Part shown: positions 15,101-26,697 of the stretch, one piece after another | Layout of the letters: each line of letters starts with the position of its first letter | Position numbering within the stretch: the first letter of the stretch is position 1 | NCBI GenBank assembly: GCA_037783545.1 | Contig: JBBELK010000011.1 | Coordinates: 744,001-808,000, forward strand | DNA from: Henricia sp. BOLD:AAB3569 | Taxonomy: Eukaryota; Echinodermata; Asteroidea; Spinulosida; Echinasteridae | Reading direction: 5' to 3' | DNA: 64,000 nt | Made by a program: the position numbers and the translations under genes | The notes under the pieces: generated by a model | Database searches by the model: none | What the model saw: the letters and a program-made list of their open reading frames with translations, nothing else | Told to the model about the DNA's origin: nothing

Positions 15101-18100
15101 GCTGGCGGCGATGGAACGCGAGTGTCTAGCGTAGCATTCTTTGCATTTTTCCAGCTAACAATTGGTTGTCAATTCAGGCCCTATGAAAGAGAATTTTATT
15201 GGGCCTGAAGAGGTGCCAGGATTTAATGAAGACCACCTGATTTAAGAAAGAAGAGTCAGAGACCTCGGTCACCTCCTGCTGAGGTCAACTGTGGTTTCCT
15301 GACACCCTGTTTACACTTGGGGTCGAAAACCGAGCTCGGGATCAGCCCCTGATTACAAACTGAGTGTAAACGCTCTAGAGACCAAATTGGCCACGGATCA
15401 GACCCCGAGATTTTGGTCTCGCGTTGGCGGAGGGTTCGATCCCGAGCTCGGGATCAGTTTGCGGTTAGATAAGCAATTAATCTTTACCGCATCCGCTCCA
15501 CAGCCGTAGCACGCGGGGGAAAGCCCTGTACACTGTACAAATGTACTGTACATATGCACAACCCATGCACACATTGATCAGTACACCCACACATAGAGCA
15601 TGACCTTTGACTGCAACTTCTGGCACAGCGTTCGAGATCAACTACAGAATGTAAACGCGGCACTCAGGATCATTGCGGTAAACACTGATGCATTCTTATC
15701 AGGGGATCAATAATGATCCCGAGCTCAGGACCAGTGTAAACACAAACATAATTGGATATTGTTCAGCTAAAGGTGTGAAGGGGTAAAACTCTCAACGATG
15801 GCTACTTTAACCATATTAAGTCCAAAGCGGACAGCCCATCTCAAGGAAATTTCCCAAGTGTGCAATGTCCTTACGGCAACGATTACTAAAGCATGTCATC
15901 TATGACTTTGTTTCTACCGAACACGGTTAGCCGTCTTGCTTGAAAACGCTTTGGTACTGTAATACATCCAGTAGAAACAGCCTTAAACAGTTATTTGCCG
16001 ATGTGCGCATATTGAAACCTGCTTGGAGGTTTTTGCCGGTTTGCAAAAATAATGAAAATACAGTCGAACCTATGTTAGCGTAAGTTGGAATCTCACAAAA
16101 TAATGCGGTGACGCAGCTTTTTCTTTTTGCTTTCTTTTTATTTTTTTGGTAAGTGGATTCCAAGCAATAAAGTCAAGTTGACATGAAGCCAATAGGCATG
16201 TTTTTAATCGAAACACGAAAAAAAACCAAAAAACTTTGACACGCAGAGTTGAAAGTGACGCGTGCTATTTTTTTGGGCCTTACCTTGTTAGAACAGCAGC
16301 CTTGTATTATCAGAACAGAAAACAAGGGCACCTGAACTTTTTCTTGTTATAATGTGGCAACAGTGCTCTGATTATCACCATTTGACTGTAGCAAAAAACA
16401 AACGGTACTGCACTTTTCAACAGAACCACCTTTACAAATAAATAGGTGCTTTTCTTCAAAATTTTATTTAATTTTAAAACGAACACCAACCCAATTGATT
16501 ACTAGTACGGATCTCCCCGCTATTGTATGTTTATAAAATGTATACATCGGCATGTAATGTACACACTTTCACGAAAAGCCATCGCCTGACTTTAAGTGTC
16601 CTACATGTACACAATCAAACTCTCTCTAATGCAGTTCTGTTACACATATAAATCAATTTCACTTGCTGTTTAAATGTCACAGTGTTTGGTGTAACAGAAC
16701 ATCGGGGAGGAAATCCAATATTCATTACATCATGCAGCTGTATCGATCGCTGGCTAAGAACATGGCAGTAACAGGCTTAATTGCAGATGTTCATCTGAGT
16801 GAATACAACGATACTAACCATGTATCGCGTCATCTGCAAAACGAGTAACGAAGCCAGAGGCTCTACGTGTGTCATTGTATTGTTGGGTAACATCAATAAT
16901 CAACCAGCTGCTAGAACATTGAGCTGGCTGCTGTCAAATGGATGTCCAGCTATTGAATGAATTGACCATTTGACATTCGACTTATTTCAAAGTCGACATC
17001 TATTCATCTGGAGATCGGCACCTCGTCCCTCACTTGAACAAGTGATAACTCAACCCTGCCCTTTTTTCCCACTACCGATCTCGCCCCGGGAAAAGTGTCT
17101 CGCCCCAGGGCAAAAATTTTCAACCCTGGTCCCGAGCTTATTTTTACCCCGGCGTCGCCCCGGGGTCACTCCCCTCCTAAGATTTTGTCTAGTGAGAAAA
17201 GGCCTTTAGTAACTCTTTAAAAAAATCTAGGAATGTTGATTTTGTAAGTTTCCCCTCCCCAAACACGACCCTCACCCCTCCCCCCAGTGTAAGTGGAACA
17301 TCAAATAATGACATGTAGTGAATCTGTGCCCATGGATACACAACGAGGTAGAAAACTGTTCATCAATAAATTCATGACTTCACCACTTAAAACACCTACC
17401 AATTTCTCCATCTAGCATGCCTCAATTGTTTAGAGCCCACGGAATATTGCATAATTTACGTAAAATTATGAGATTTATAAAACCAAATTCTGTATTTTCA
17501 ATTCTGGGACTATCAAAACAGACATAATGTAGTACATGTACATGTATTAGCAATTAATGAGGCCATTAATAATACGGAGGCAAACATGTGCATGATCCTG
17601 TCACTCAGCAGCTGACAAATGTTCAGTACGCATATCACTTTGAAAGCTATGTTCCCACAGCACAACCCCCCCCCCCCCCCCCTTTTCTCTCTCGACCCCC
17701 TCCATCTACGGCCCCCTTCTCCATCTTGGTTCACTGGTTACCAGCAGTGTGGCAAACCAATTACACAGCCAAGATGCATATTACGCCCTCAGGGCTGTTT
17801 TGCCAGGTTGTCACTGCACACAAATTTAATCATGGGAATTGAGAAGAGGCTTTGGGAATGCTGATCTTCGGCAAACGGGCCGGATGATTTAGAGAACCAA
17901 ATTTGCAGTTTTGGAAAGCAAAATTATAAATCTGCATGCAGGCCAGGAAGGTCCCAAAACAGATGAGGCTGGTACTATGTCAAGCGATCCATAAAACGTA
18001 TGCAGCGTGTGTCCATCTCTAGCTAATTGGGAGCATAATATTAGTGCCATGACTTTTTAGTTGATATTAGAAAGTTGATACTGTATAGCCGTGTCCGCAT

Positions 18101-21100
18101 TGGACTTGTTTTTTGGGAGAGCACGCGCAGTGTCCCTTCGCAGTTTGACCTTCACGGCTTCGACATACGATTCCAGAGCGCTTTTACCGACTCGCTGTGT
18201 CCGCATTGGACCTTTTGTCCCGGACAAATCTTCCTGGGCAGATGTTGGCCAGGAAAAGTACCCACTGGACTCGGGAAAACGTCTTAGGCTGTCCGCAATG
18301 GACTTAAAATGGGAAAAGTACCCATTGTCTCAGTAAGTTTTCCCAAAAAAAGTCCAATACGGACAGGCCTAAACACACAGCCTATTTCATGTCCTTTAAT
18401 GGGACCTTTAAAGGATATTTAGCAGAGGTAATCTCCAGTTGCAGCTTGAAATGTTAGAAAAGAATTCCACTGCGCACAGTTCAATCCAAACTGCGAACCA
18501 ACAAACCAAAAATTCTTTATTCACTACTTCCCACACACCCCAAAACTGGCCCCGAGTTGTACCTTTACTTCACAACTACAGCCACAAATGGACAAACTAC
18601 CAATATGCAAGCCTAAATCGGCCCAACCTTTAAATCCCATCCTACAGAGTTTACGCACCCCGAGTGTGTTTTCAGGGCCAATTTTATAAACCTCCTTTCA
18701 CAATGACAAGAATCCCTTTCAACGTGCACCTTTCTTAAAGCAGAAATTCTGAAGCTTAAATTCAGGCCTCCTATAGAGCCCAGGTAAATTTTAGGCTTTT
18801 CTCTTTTTTTCTCTCCCAGTGACATGTTTTGAAAAGCCAATGAATGTGGGTATTTCAGTGGAAGGCCTATATATAAAGGCCTGGTATACTTGCCGAGGTG
18901 GGTATTGTTGAAGCTCATTAGGCCATGGGTACCACAATCAATAGAATAGCACCCCTAGTGGCAAGGCCATTGGGGCAGGGCATTTCTCTTTTTTGACAGA
19001 ATTTTTCAGCTCTCCAAAAACAGCAGTATCCAAGGAGAAATGTCCAATCAAGGCCAACAGAAATTACACACTCCATGTACATTTCTTATTGCACAATGAA
19101 TGCATGCCTGCACAAAATAGTATTTCTGGCATAACTGCGAGCAAATGTACTGTACTGTAATAGGTACCTTGCCTGTACTTTTTTTCAATAAAATCATGGA
19201 GGATGGATAAGTGAACAAGTGGATAGGGCCACCCATAAACTGCATAGGCACGGAGGAGGGAGGGGAGGGGGGAAGGGAGGAGGGGAGGGGGCAGTTGTAC
19301 ATGTAGGTCAGAGCCAAGACATACACCAATGTTACAGCATGGAGGAAGAAAATTCCTTCCTCCGTGGTTACAGTAAATGGACAACGTCACAAATCTTGCC
19401 AAAATTTAATTATGGGACATTTTGAACAGGGCTATAAATACTGGCTTACAATTTGTCAGAAATTTTACACTTTCCTTTGGACCCATACTCAAGCCTGCTA
19501 CTTGCTGTAAAGACCCCAGCTACATGTTTCTTCCTTCCCATGCCTTGCTTGAATTCCTTGCCTTAATGCAGTGTATTGGACTGCTGGCCTGAATGCCAAG
19601 GATCCTCTCCTAGCACTCTGCCATTAAATGGGATCTCTCAAGAGGCTGGAGTATGGCTGATTATGTTCACTAGATTCACTAGAGGACTAAATTACACCAG
19701 ATGAGGTCCCTAGCTACACACACTACCATGTCAAAACAAGTCTGCTTTCTTTGATTGAAGACAGAAAAAAACTGGTATCTACATGTAGTCTACAAAGATG
19801 GGGATATGTGATCAGTTGATAAATGCTGTAATGACATGTTTTAATTAATGAAAACAGATCTCTGTGGGTGATGACAAACTGCATGTGTGTGTGAGCCAGT
19901 TCATAATTAACACTTTTGAATGATGATGTGTCTGTCAAATCATGAAGGAAGGAAATAATCCTCCACGGCCAAATTACATGTACATGTGGCTTGATAGATA
20001 GCACTGACATAATTTTCAAAATTAAGTTTTCTCTTCTTTTCCTTGTAGGTTACTATTGCAACATCTGGACTGTTAGGCAAAATAAAAAAAAATACATGTT
20101 TCTCGTCCCCTCCCGCTTCCTTTTTTGAGGCCGCCTGGATTTATTTTTTATTTTTTATTTCCAAAAAATGAGACAAAAATATTAAAAACTACAACAAATC
20201 TGTCGGAAAATAAATACTTGCGAGTTCGAAGTCTTCTATGTAGACTCTCTCGGTGACTTTCTACATCGTGTAGCTACTGTATCATCGCTAAATATGTCTT
20301 CGCACGAGTCTATTTACCTGCAACGGCCTAGAAATCTCTAATGGCAGTCATCTTGAAAAATAAAAATTAAAAAATAAAAAGCCCCTCTTCCTCCTTTTTT
20401 TTGAAAACCCGGACGAGAAACATGTTTTATTTTTTACTCGGCCTTACAACCATAAGAACAGTATAATACTCTCAAATGCCAAGTCAAAAACCACAGCCAT
20501 GGTTTGACTTGGAAAACAAGCCTAGTGAACATTCCAGGCATATTATCAGCATGGCAAAGATTACCACCAGAGGTGTCGACTTTAACAGGAAGTGGGATTC
20601 CGGGATATCACCAAGCCCTGGCTCAAACTAAAAAAACACAAAAAGAAGGGAAGGAAGCTGGCATAGGATGTAGGAAACTGGCACAGATAATGCAGGAAAT
20701 CCAGATTGTAATGGCCGCAGTTGAACAGGATATATAGGAGCTAGTGGTCATGTTCTTTGATGCTAAAAACCCAGAGGCGTAATTCCAGCACTGACAGAGT
20801 TTGAAATTACATACACATCCTCTGATCTTTTGTCAAAAACACTTTCAAGTAGACTGCTACGCAAACCTGTACAGATTTCCTACATTGTAGGTGTGATACG
20901 AAATAAGGTTCCTAGGAAAACCTGAGGGAGTAATACCTTTGCGCATCATAGATAGTTTGCTACATGTATTAGGTTCGAATCCCAGCGAGTGCCACAGGAT
21001 ATTTTCACATACATGTATGTAGCAAAAAAGCACCATACATGTACTGTATGCCAAACCATGGAGGAAGATGGACAAACATCATGTCAGGTACATGTACAAT

Positions 21101-24100
21101 GAAATGTCTTCACACCACACACAAAAACACTTACAAACATGGTTTTAATTAAGACATGTAAATGTGTGACCTGGTAGGCCAACATGTTAGCATGTCTGGT
21201 TAACACCCATTCTCAAACATAGTATTCAACTGCAAATTCTATTTTAGGGCGAGCAAACTGGGGCACTTCCATTACCAAATGAAAATGTCACAATAGTGCA
21301 AGGGAAATTCAATATATGGGGGTCTCTTTGGGTGTCGGTCAGCCTCAGAAAGATTAATTCGTGTGCATTCTACTAGCGGGGGAACAGAGAACATTCGTGC
21401 TGCATGCAGGCCATTGGTCATGCACGTTTTGCTAAATGCATGGGAAATGTTAGCTAGATACGGACTGCTTCTGGTACCATAATTTGAAGTGGAAAGCATG
21501 TTGTTCACCTGAACCAATCTACCCCAGACGCCCCAAGCAGAACAACCTTGATGCTGTGGTATTCAATTATTTATGCAATCATGAATTAACAAACATCAAG
21601 GGCATTTCCTAGGATACATTTTATGGGGGAAAAGGAATGAGATTCAGGTCTAGTAGCCACTTAAAATGGCAAACAAAGGAGTAAGAGCTTCTGCTAAAGG
21701 GATACATCAAATTTTGCATAATTTTAATTTCATGTGCGTGGCATTCTGTTTTGTCGCTTGTTTTTTTTAAGGCTCGGAATTTGAAATTACTATGGAGAAA
21801 TACGTAAAACTGTAATAGATTCTTTGCACAAGCAGCCATGACTGGGAACAGCCACATTGTCATTAAGTGCATCATGCACGAGTAGGCATTTTGTGGATCT
21901 ATTGTCGCATCATTTAAATATGAAAACCTGCCCACTGTCATGGCCGCCGGTGCAAAAGGTCTATAGTCCACAGAGGAAACTCATTGCGAAGCTATACAAT
22001 GCAGCAAAGGTAACTTTACACAAAACACCATTCTGTAATTTGATAGCCGCAACAGTCGGATCACAAAACAGCCTTCTTAATTGATCTACATAATCACTAG
22101 TGTACCAGTATACTGTATGAAAAGTCAACAGAGCATAGCACACTTGCTGGCATGAACTCAGCACAGACAATGGGCAGCAAAATAAATGCACAGCCGTACC
22201 ATCATAATTTGCCAGCGAGCAATTAATTTACGGATGAATGGCTGTGTGACAAAAATCAATTACCAATTCTCATTATTTTGGTTGATGGTGCACTAAGTGT
22301 AATTGAGAAGTACATGTAGTTGTTAGCATCAAGCTGAGTTGAGCGTTCAGTGACAATTTACAATTATTATAATTAAGCACAATTTTATGATTAAAATCTA
22401 ATCAAACATTGGAAAGTACAGAGATCGTCACACAAAGAAAAAATAACCAGGTAAAAATACATTACTGGATGAGATGCGTGTGATTTATAAAACATCTGGT
22501 ATGAGGGTAAAAGTCATACGTTTAATTTAAATACCGTTTGAATCTTTTGTTCATAATTTCATTTTGTGTTAAATTCCGGAAGGGATTAATGATTATTTAT
22601 TTTGTGCCCATATTTTGAAGCAATCACAAAATGTAAGAGTATATAAATTCTATAACTACATCCATAAATTCTTCCATCCCTCTTAATTTGTCTTGCATGC
22701 TGTAACATCCGTCCCAGGATTGGGATTTGGGAACAAACAGATTTGTAAGAAATTTGTATCTTGACATTGCCAAATTGTAATGAATTCTTACTATAAAAGT
22801 ACGCATGACTAAACAGAAGTTTAGGTCCGTTCCATATGTATTTGGGTCTGTCCACAGTAATGGGGTACATTTCTGTAACATTCAAGATCTTAGGTCCGTG
22901 TTCACTTCAAATGTCTTAATTTTATCTTTAAATTATCAAGCTAAACTGAGGAAATAACTTTTTCACCAAGGAGTAAGAAAAATAGTCCTACAACATACAT
23001 TTCTGAAAACCCCGTGCACAAATTTTCCTATTACGCGTGTAACAAAGACGGAAAAAAATGTCACAAAATGGTCTGTCCACGTTACCTACGTAATAGGAAA
23101 ATTTGTACACAAGCTTTTCAAAAATGTATGTTGTGGCAGAATTTTTTTACCTTTTTGGGCAAAAGTTATCTCCTGAGAACAAAACAAGGACATTTCTTTA
23201 ATTCTGAGATAAACTAAAGACATCTGAAAGGATTTATTGACTTACTTTTCAAATGTACCCCATTACTGTGGACAGACCCATTTAGAAGAATGAGAGTCAA
23301 CTGTGAATTTCGTAAAATTTGTAAAACGAACATGTTTTGTCATCTTAGATATTCACACTTCAAAACAACCACTTTTAACCTTTAAAGCGCGACGCAGGCT
23401 TTATTTACAAAGACTGCGCAAATGCACGGCGTCAAGAAAACATTAATGGCAAATTAGTTTACCGGGCTCAGAATGCGATTAAGGAATGCAGTAGTCTTTC
23501 TTGACTGTATTTTGGTCAATGGCTGCTGACGTAGGCAAATATTTTGCTTTGAATCCAGCATTGTGGGTTTTATTTTAAGCATGATGTTGAAAGCTATTTA
23601 CTCTAGCAGCGCTTACTTTGAACACTATTCATCGGCCCCAAACCAAAAAATTAAAGTTTCAATGCAAAGAATTGCTGCCGACCTATCGAAATAGGCTTAC
23701 ACTATTGATTGCTTTCCGGTGACGTCACCATTTTGGGTGTCATTTTTCATGACCCACGTGGCTTGAGTGATTACCGGCCAAAAAAGCAAAAAAGCGCAGT
23801 GGTTGCACTTATCTCTGTTGCTTCACCTTGCTTTATGTTGTTGCGCCATGGCTGTTGTATCGATAAAGATAAAATGTATTTCTTCAGGCTAAAAATCGCG
23901 ACCAAGTAGAAACACTTTTGTTTTTACAAGCTGACTACATGGCTAGCTCAATAATTTGAACGTATCGCAACACGTGTTCATGTGCGTCTGTTGGCGCGCA
24001 CGTGTACATGCGTGACCGGTGACACCCAAATATTCTCGGATGTTCTACGTCACGGAAAACAATCAATAGGCCGAAAAAAATACCATACACCCTCACCAGT

Positions 24101-25793
24101 TGAGAATCCATAATGGTACGCTAAGTCTATAGACCTTATCGCAAATACCGCTTGGGTGAGTTTTCACAAAAGCAGCAATGTATTGTGGGAAGGTTTTCGG
24201 GGCAGACTTTGCCCCGTTTTCATTCCCATAACACAGTTGTGCTTTTGTGCAAACTCGCCCAAGCGGTATTAGCGATAAGGTCTATGGAGCATGACATAAA
24301 AAAAATTGTTTCAAAGGAAAACTTGAAATTTTCTCACTGCTAAATTCAAGTTTCCTCAACATATACACTTTCTGGGGTGTTATGTCATATTGTAAAAAAT
24401 TAGTGGCGAGGGTGTATGGTATTCAGTATACCTACCGGTATAGGCCTATTGTGTTCACCTGCAAATAAACTTGTTTACTGTAAAACACTATTTTTTCCCC
24501 AGAAGAAAGTACATGTAGGTTTACAATAAACATGTACATGGAAATGTTTTTATTAAATGTCAACAAAAGGATTTAAATGTTTATAAAACATGCTAGCTTT
24601 TCCTGTATATTATTACTTCAACCTACTTTTCAATTTCCTTTTAGGGTTCTGGGGGGTCAATCCTGATTTTTATTTACAAACATTGTACAACAGAAATATA
24701 CTGAATGTCATCATTTTCTCGGTTTCATTTTTGAACCACATAATTTTGATCATTTGGCAACCAGGATAAACGTGTAACTCTGCAATTGAGAAGGAAAAAA
24801 AATAGGTACTGGCAACCTCATGTAGAGTTTGCAGAACCATTTTTTCCCCAGGTTTTATAATTATATGTCAGGTTTGTAAACAAACAATTTACTAATTCAA
24901 AGAGATACATGTACCTATGGGTTCAGCAGATGATTGCCTGCAAACAGTGACCACTTCCCGTGGTAAAAAAAAATGCTGAATCATCAATAAACAATGCATG
25001 CACGTACATAATAAACATCCTTTAATACAAAAATACAAGTCACATAAACATGGTAAACTCACTAAACTGTGCACATATGGAATTCATGCATACACAGCCT
25101 ACTTTAATCCATTAATTCAGTTAATTATTTTATTTTTAACATGAACTTTAATTGTATAAACAAAACTATTACTGAAAAAAAGTGACGACTTTATCCATTA
25201 TTTGCAAATAAATACCTAAAACAGCAGCAAAATCTAAGAAAACGAAAAAATAAACTTTGCTAAACAACTTTCACTTGGCTCAGTGCGTGCATCGGTATTT
25301 GCTTTGGAGAGTTCGCCCACTTTCACTGCGTGTCAATGACAATGCGTCAACAAGTCAGCAGAATAGAACTGAAAAACAACCTTGAAAGAACTGAACAAAA
25401 CAACTCGAAGTTTGACCTACCTTCGTCGATAATTCTCTCTACGTGCATAAACATATTTGGTACAAAAACCAGCGTCTTCTTGTCGTTGAGAAGCTGTGCT
25501 AAGTAATCTGTATTGTTGGGGATCGGTGGGTGCTGTTTTTCCGTGGTCGTTAGGTCCGCCATTTTCATGGGTGGTGTGTGAACTGGGAGTGGTACCGGCA
25601 ACGGAGGGCCGGACAGAAACACGCCAGACATCGGCGACGCACTGCACGGGACGCCGGTGCTTCCCAGAGAGTTTGGAGGTGGTAACGACATTGGCAGTGA
25701 CATACTGTTCGTTCCTTGGGGTACGATGGACATGCCGTCGCCCCTATCGTTCGGAACCATCACGGACATCTTCCCAAAACTGGCAAGTTTCAT
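27..25793 (-). CDS. qki: Quaking/Held-out-wings STAR RNA-binding protein, 5' part (3 exons)
   Basis: Exons in coding order are 25793-25421, 7497-7367 and 143-27, joined at GT-AG sites with matching phases and giving 207 residues before the window edge. Residues 1-90 are a Pro/Ser/Met-rich N-terminus without a recognised domain. From about residue 94 comes a QUA1 dimerisation region ([11 protein letters not shown], then [18 protein letters not shown]), then a linker ending [12 protein letters not shown]. From residue 169 the KH domain starts ([12 protein letters not shown], then GCKIMIRG and GSMRDKKK). STAR proteins bind ACUAA-type RNA sites and control splicing, stability and translation. The rest of KH, QUA2 and the C-terminus lie left of the window. 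The introns are large (17.9 and 7.2 kb). A second Met at residue 9 is an alternative start. The [10 protein letters not shown] stretch differs from vertebrate QKI (GLTAKQLEAE), so a diverged HOW-like paralogue is possible. Confidence 0.9.
284..714. mobile_element. MITE-like element, family 'GTCCGCATTGGACTT', copy A
   Basis: The ends are inverted copies: CTGTCCGCCTCGGACTTTTT on the left, and AAGTCCAATGCGGACACGG on the right. Internal segments match the copies at 6790-7122 and 18086-18371, including GTCACACTGCGAAGGGACAC, which is in opposite orientation there. There is no coding capacity, so it is a non-autonomous DNA transposon. Confidence 0.65.
2423..2935. mobile_element. MITE-like element with GGATTGCAATA ends
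   Basis: The left end GGATTGCAATA is mirrored by TATTGCAATCC on the right. Both sub-terminal parts carry repeated AAGACCGGT / GACCAGTCTTA motifs in inverted orientation. It is about 510 bp and has no coding capacity. Confidence 0.6.
4457..4952. mobile_element. Two abutting MITE-like elements with TCGATTTCAC ends
   Basis: 4457-4805 begins TCGATTTCAC and ends GTGAAATCGACCCC. 4806-4952 has inverted arms containing CCAAATCCATTGCAACTCGC and its complement. The second is the uninterrupted relative of the outer element at 43375-43675 and supplies the empty site for the insertion there. Confidence 0.6.
5430..5485. repeat. GAGGGGGT-type G-rich tract
   Basis: Runs of four or more G are separated by GA or TGA. 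The tract is low-complexity and could form a G-quadruplex on the plus strand. It lies in qki intron 2. Confidence 0.7.
6790..7122. mobile_element. MITE-like element, family 'GTCCGCATTGGACTT', copy B
   Basis: It starts TAAGCGGTGTCCGCATTGGA and ends TCCAATGCGGACAGGCTTA. The interior shares CAGTGTCCCTTTGCAGTTTG with the 18086-18371 copy. Its right end is about 250 bp from the end of qki exon 2. Confidence 0.7.
7367..7497 (-). CDS. qki: qki exon 2: end of QUA1 and linker
   Basis: The exon is 131 nt, phase 1 in and phase 0 out, between a TTGCAG acceptor and a GTAAGT donor. It encodes [10 protein letters not shown], then a linker ending [11 protein letters not shown]. Joining the last G of exon 1 to AA here restores the DEEISKVRK string typical of Quaking proteins. 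Confidence 0.94.
11041..11250. mobile_element. 210-bp MITE with perfect 20-bp inverted ends
   Basis: The first and last 20 bases are exact inverted copies (TACACTACTCACAATAAGTT). There is no coding capacity. The TA-starting ends would fit a Tc1/mariner-type element, but the family is not established. Confidence 0.75.
11283..11640 (-). mobile_element. SINE-like element, family C
   Basis: On the minus strand it has a tRNA-like B box (GGTTCGAGCCCC), the motif CCCTGGGCAAGGCACTTAAT and a 3' tail ending in ATTATTATTA. Fragments of the same family are at 32760-32900 and 52255-52340. The reading frames across it are not genes. Confidence 0.65.
12245..12285. repeat. TACATGTA / GGTACC simple palindromic repeat
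   Basis: A short run of overlapping palindromes (TACATGTA, GTACATGTAC, GGTACC). It is a dense example of a motif scattered through the whole window. Confidence 0.6.
12554..12820. mobile_element. MITE-like element with TCAGGGTTGT ends and CACAAGTC repeats
   Basis: The left end TCAGGGTTGTAGTTGAGTCC is mirrored by GGACTCGACGACAACCCTGA. The interior has many CACAAGTC / GACTTGTG repeats in opposite orientation on the two sides. A partial relative lies at 53735-53830, in a DDX10 intron. Confidence 0.7.
13245..13395 (-). repeat. Two tandem tRNA-like units (SINE family E)
   Basis: On the minus strand, ATAGCTC...GGTAGAGCATCTG (A-box-like) occurs twice, about 75 bp apart, separated by GGTCTTGGGGAAAACC. 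The same dimeric arrangement is at 53135-53325. The arms are too degenerate for functional tRNAs. Confidence 0.6.
14188..14629. mobile_element. MITE-like element with TTAAGGGGTC ends
   Basis: The left end TTAAGGGGTCGAAATTAAC is mirrored by GTTAATTTAGACCCCTTAA, with one mismatch over about 20 bp. It is 442 bp and has no coding capacity. Confidence 0.68.
15308..15742. mobile_element. MITE-like element with TGTTTACACT ends
   Basis: TGTTTACACTTGG on the left is matched by CCAGTGTAAACA on the right. Several copies of GAGCTCGGGATCAG lie inside, in both orientations. It is about 435 bp and non-coding. Confidence 0.62.
16080..16260. repeat. Dispersed repeat, copy 1 (partner at 61155-61312)
   Basis: The core GATTCCAAGCAATAAAGTCA and the following bases, up to TTTGACACGCAG, are shared almost unchanged with 61155-61312. 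No clear terminal repeats are seen, so the family is unknown. Confidence 0.65.
17663..17682. repeat. Poly-C run
   Basis: An unbroken C tract of about 18 bases. Its length is likely variable and prone to sequencing error. Confidence 0.85.
18086..18371. mobile_element. MITE-like element, family 'GTCCGCATTGGACTT', copy C
   Basis: It starts GTGTCCGCATTGGACTTG and ends AAGTCCAATACGGACAGGCC. The interior CACGCGCAGTGTCCCTTCGC is shared with copies A and B. At 286 bp it is the shortest of the three. Confidence 0.72.
19250..19295. repeat. GGGAGG-type purine/G-rich tract
   Basis: Alternating GGGG and GGA blocks on the plus strand, low-complexity, with quadruplex potential. Confidence 0.7.
20094..20425. 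mobile_element. MITE-like element with ACATGTTTCTCGTCC ends
   Basis: ACATGTTTCTCGTCC on the left is mirrored exactly by GGACGAGAAACATGT on the right. A second inner pair of A/T-rich inverted tracts makes the whole 332 bp a long imperfect palindrome. Confidence 0.72.
22843..23280. mobile_element. 438-bp MITE with perfect 30-bp inverted ends
   Basis: The first 30 bases (beginning TGGGTCTGTCCACAGTAATG) are exactly inverted at the right end. A second internal inverted pair (TTTTCCTATTACG / CGTAATAGGAAAA) is nested inside. There is no coding capacity. Perfect ends suggest recent insertion. Confidence 0.78.
24129..24285. mobile_element. Palindromic element, 'ATAGACCTTATCG' family
   Basis: ATAGACCTTATCGCAAATACC on the left is nearly mirrored by GGTATTAGCGATAAGGTCTAT on the right. 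Related ends (TAGACC...GCCAT) occur at 27694, 52930 and 58345. Confidence 0.65.
25421..25793 (-). CDS. qki: qki exon 1: start codon, Pro-rich N-terminus, QUA1
   Basis: The ATG at 25793 opens 124 codons ending at a GTAGGT donor. A Pro/Ser/Met-rich leader precedes [12 protein letters not shown], which starts QUA1. The bases just upstream, to about 25950, are probably 5' UTR and promoter, but I recognise no core promoter motif. An untranslated upstream exon cannot be excluded. Confidence 0.88.
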
Positions 25794-26385
25794 TCAACAA
25801 ATTCGCCAACTTTCCAGCAGCTTCTATCTTGGATGACTTTCGATAAAACGACTTTTGATAAGCTGAACTAGCTGGGCGAGCCGCGTACGATACGATGTGT
25901 GCGCGTGAATGCAAACCAGCCCAATGCGGCTACTTTACACACAACCGCAAATTGCAATAGGACCGTCACATTATCATAATAGGGTACATTTTTGTCTGCA
26001 TTTAAAACTAACTTTTATTCTTGCTCTCAGATTCCCAAAAATATCACTTTTATATCAGGAAATAGATTTTAAATATTCATAGTTATGCTTTGTATACATT
26101 TAACAGTCTCTGAAACAAAGATTGCCTTCCACCCCTTCAGATATTTTACCTATTTTATTCGGCATAATGGCACAGTCTGCACTTCGGGGATCGGGAAGAG
26201 AAAGTTTTGTTGAAAGTTAGAGATAAACAGTTGTATTCCTAAAATCACTCAAAATCTAGAGAAAAAAACGTTTTGCAAAATACTTGTTTATCTCGTTTCC
26301 TTGGGTCTGTTTTGGCGAACTTAACCAAAAAGGTGATTCGACATACAACCTAACAAAACCAGCGCCAGAAACATATTTCTGGTAT

Positions 26386-26697
26386 AGATTGGTTCCCGAT
26401 CCCTATATATTGGTTCGCTTATAGATCACGTTCACAGACGCCATCTTCGTAGGAAGAAATGCTACTGCGTATTAAACGCTATCAAGTACGCGCACGCACA
26501 CGCTGGAACATGTTCCAAACACGCGCGTGTGTTGTTCGAAATACGGCGCAATCGATGCGCGTCAACCAAAAATACGCTCAAAATCATGATGCACGTGGCA
26601 ATTTGTACACGTGTTGTAGGAAGTGACGTCATTTGAACGTGATCAAATTGCGAAAATATATTCTCCTGTGTGGAATATGTGGACGGGAACCAGTCTA
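26386..26697. mobile_element. MITE-like element with AGATTGGTTCCC ends, copy 1
   Basis: AGATTGGTTCCCGAT on the left and GGGAACCAGTCT on the right are inverted copies. The interior TATTCTCCTGTGTGGAATAT is shared with 29872-30210, which lies in the opposite orientation. Confidence 0.68.

Larger units (their letters stand above)
7498..25420 (-). other. qki intron 1 (17.9 kb)
   Basis: This is the long first coding intron. Recognisable content is limited to repeats, listed separately: MITE-like elements at 11041, 12554, 14188, 15308, 18086, 20094, 22843 and 24129, a SINE at 11283, tRNA-like repeats at 13245, and C/G-rich tracts at 17663 and 19250. In 7500-11000, 16260-17650, 18400-20000, 20450-22840 and 24300-25420 I recognise nothing beyond AT-rich unique sequence and scattered TACATGTA. 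Confidence 0.65.
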
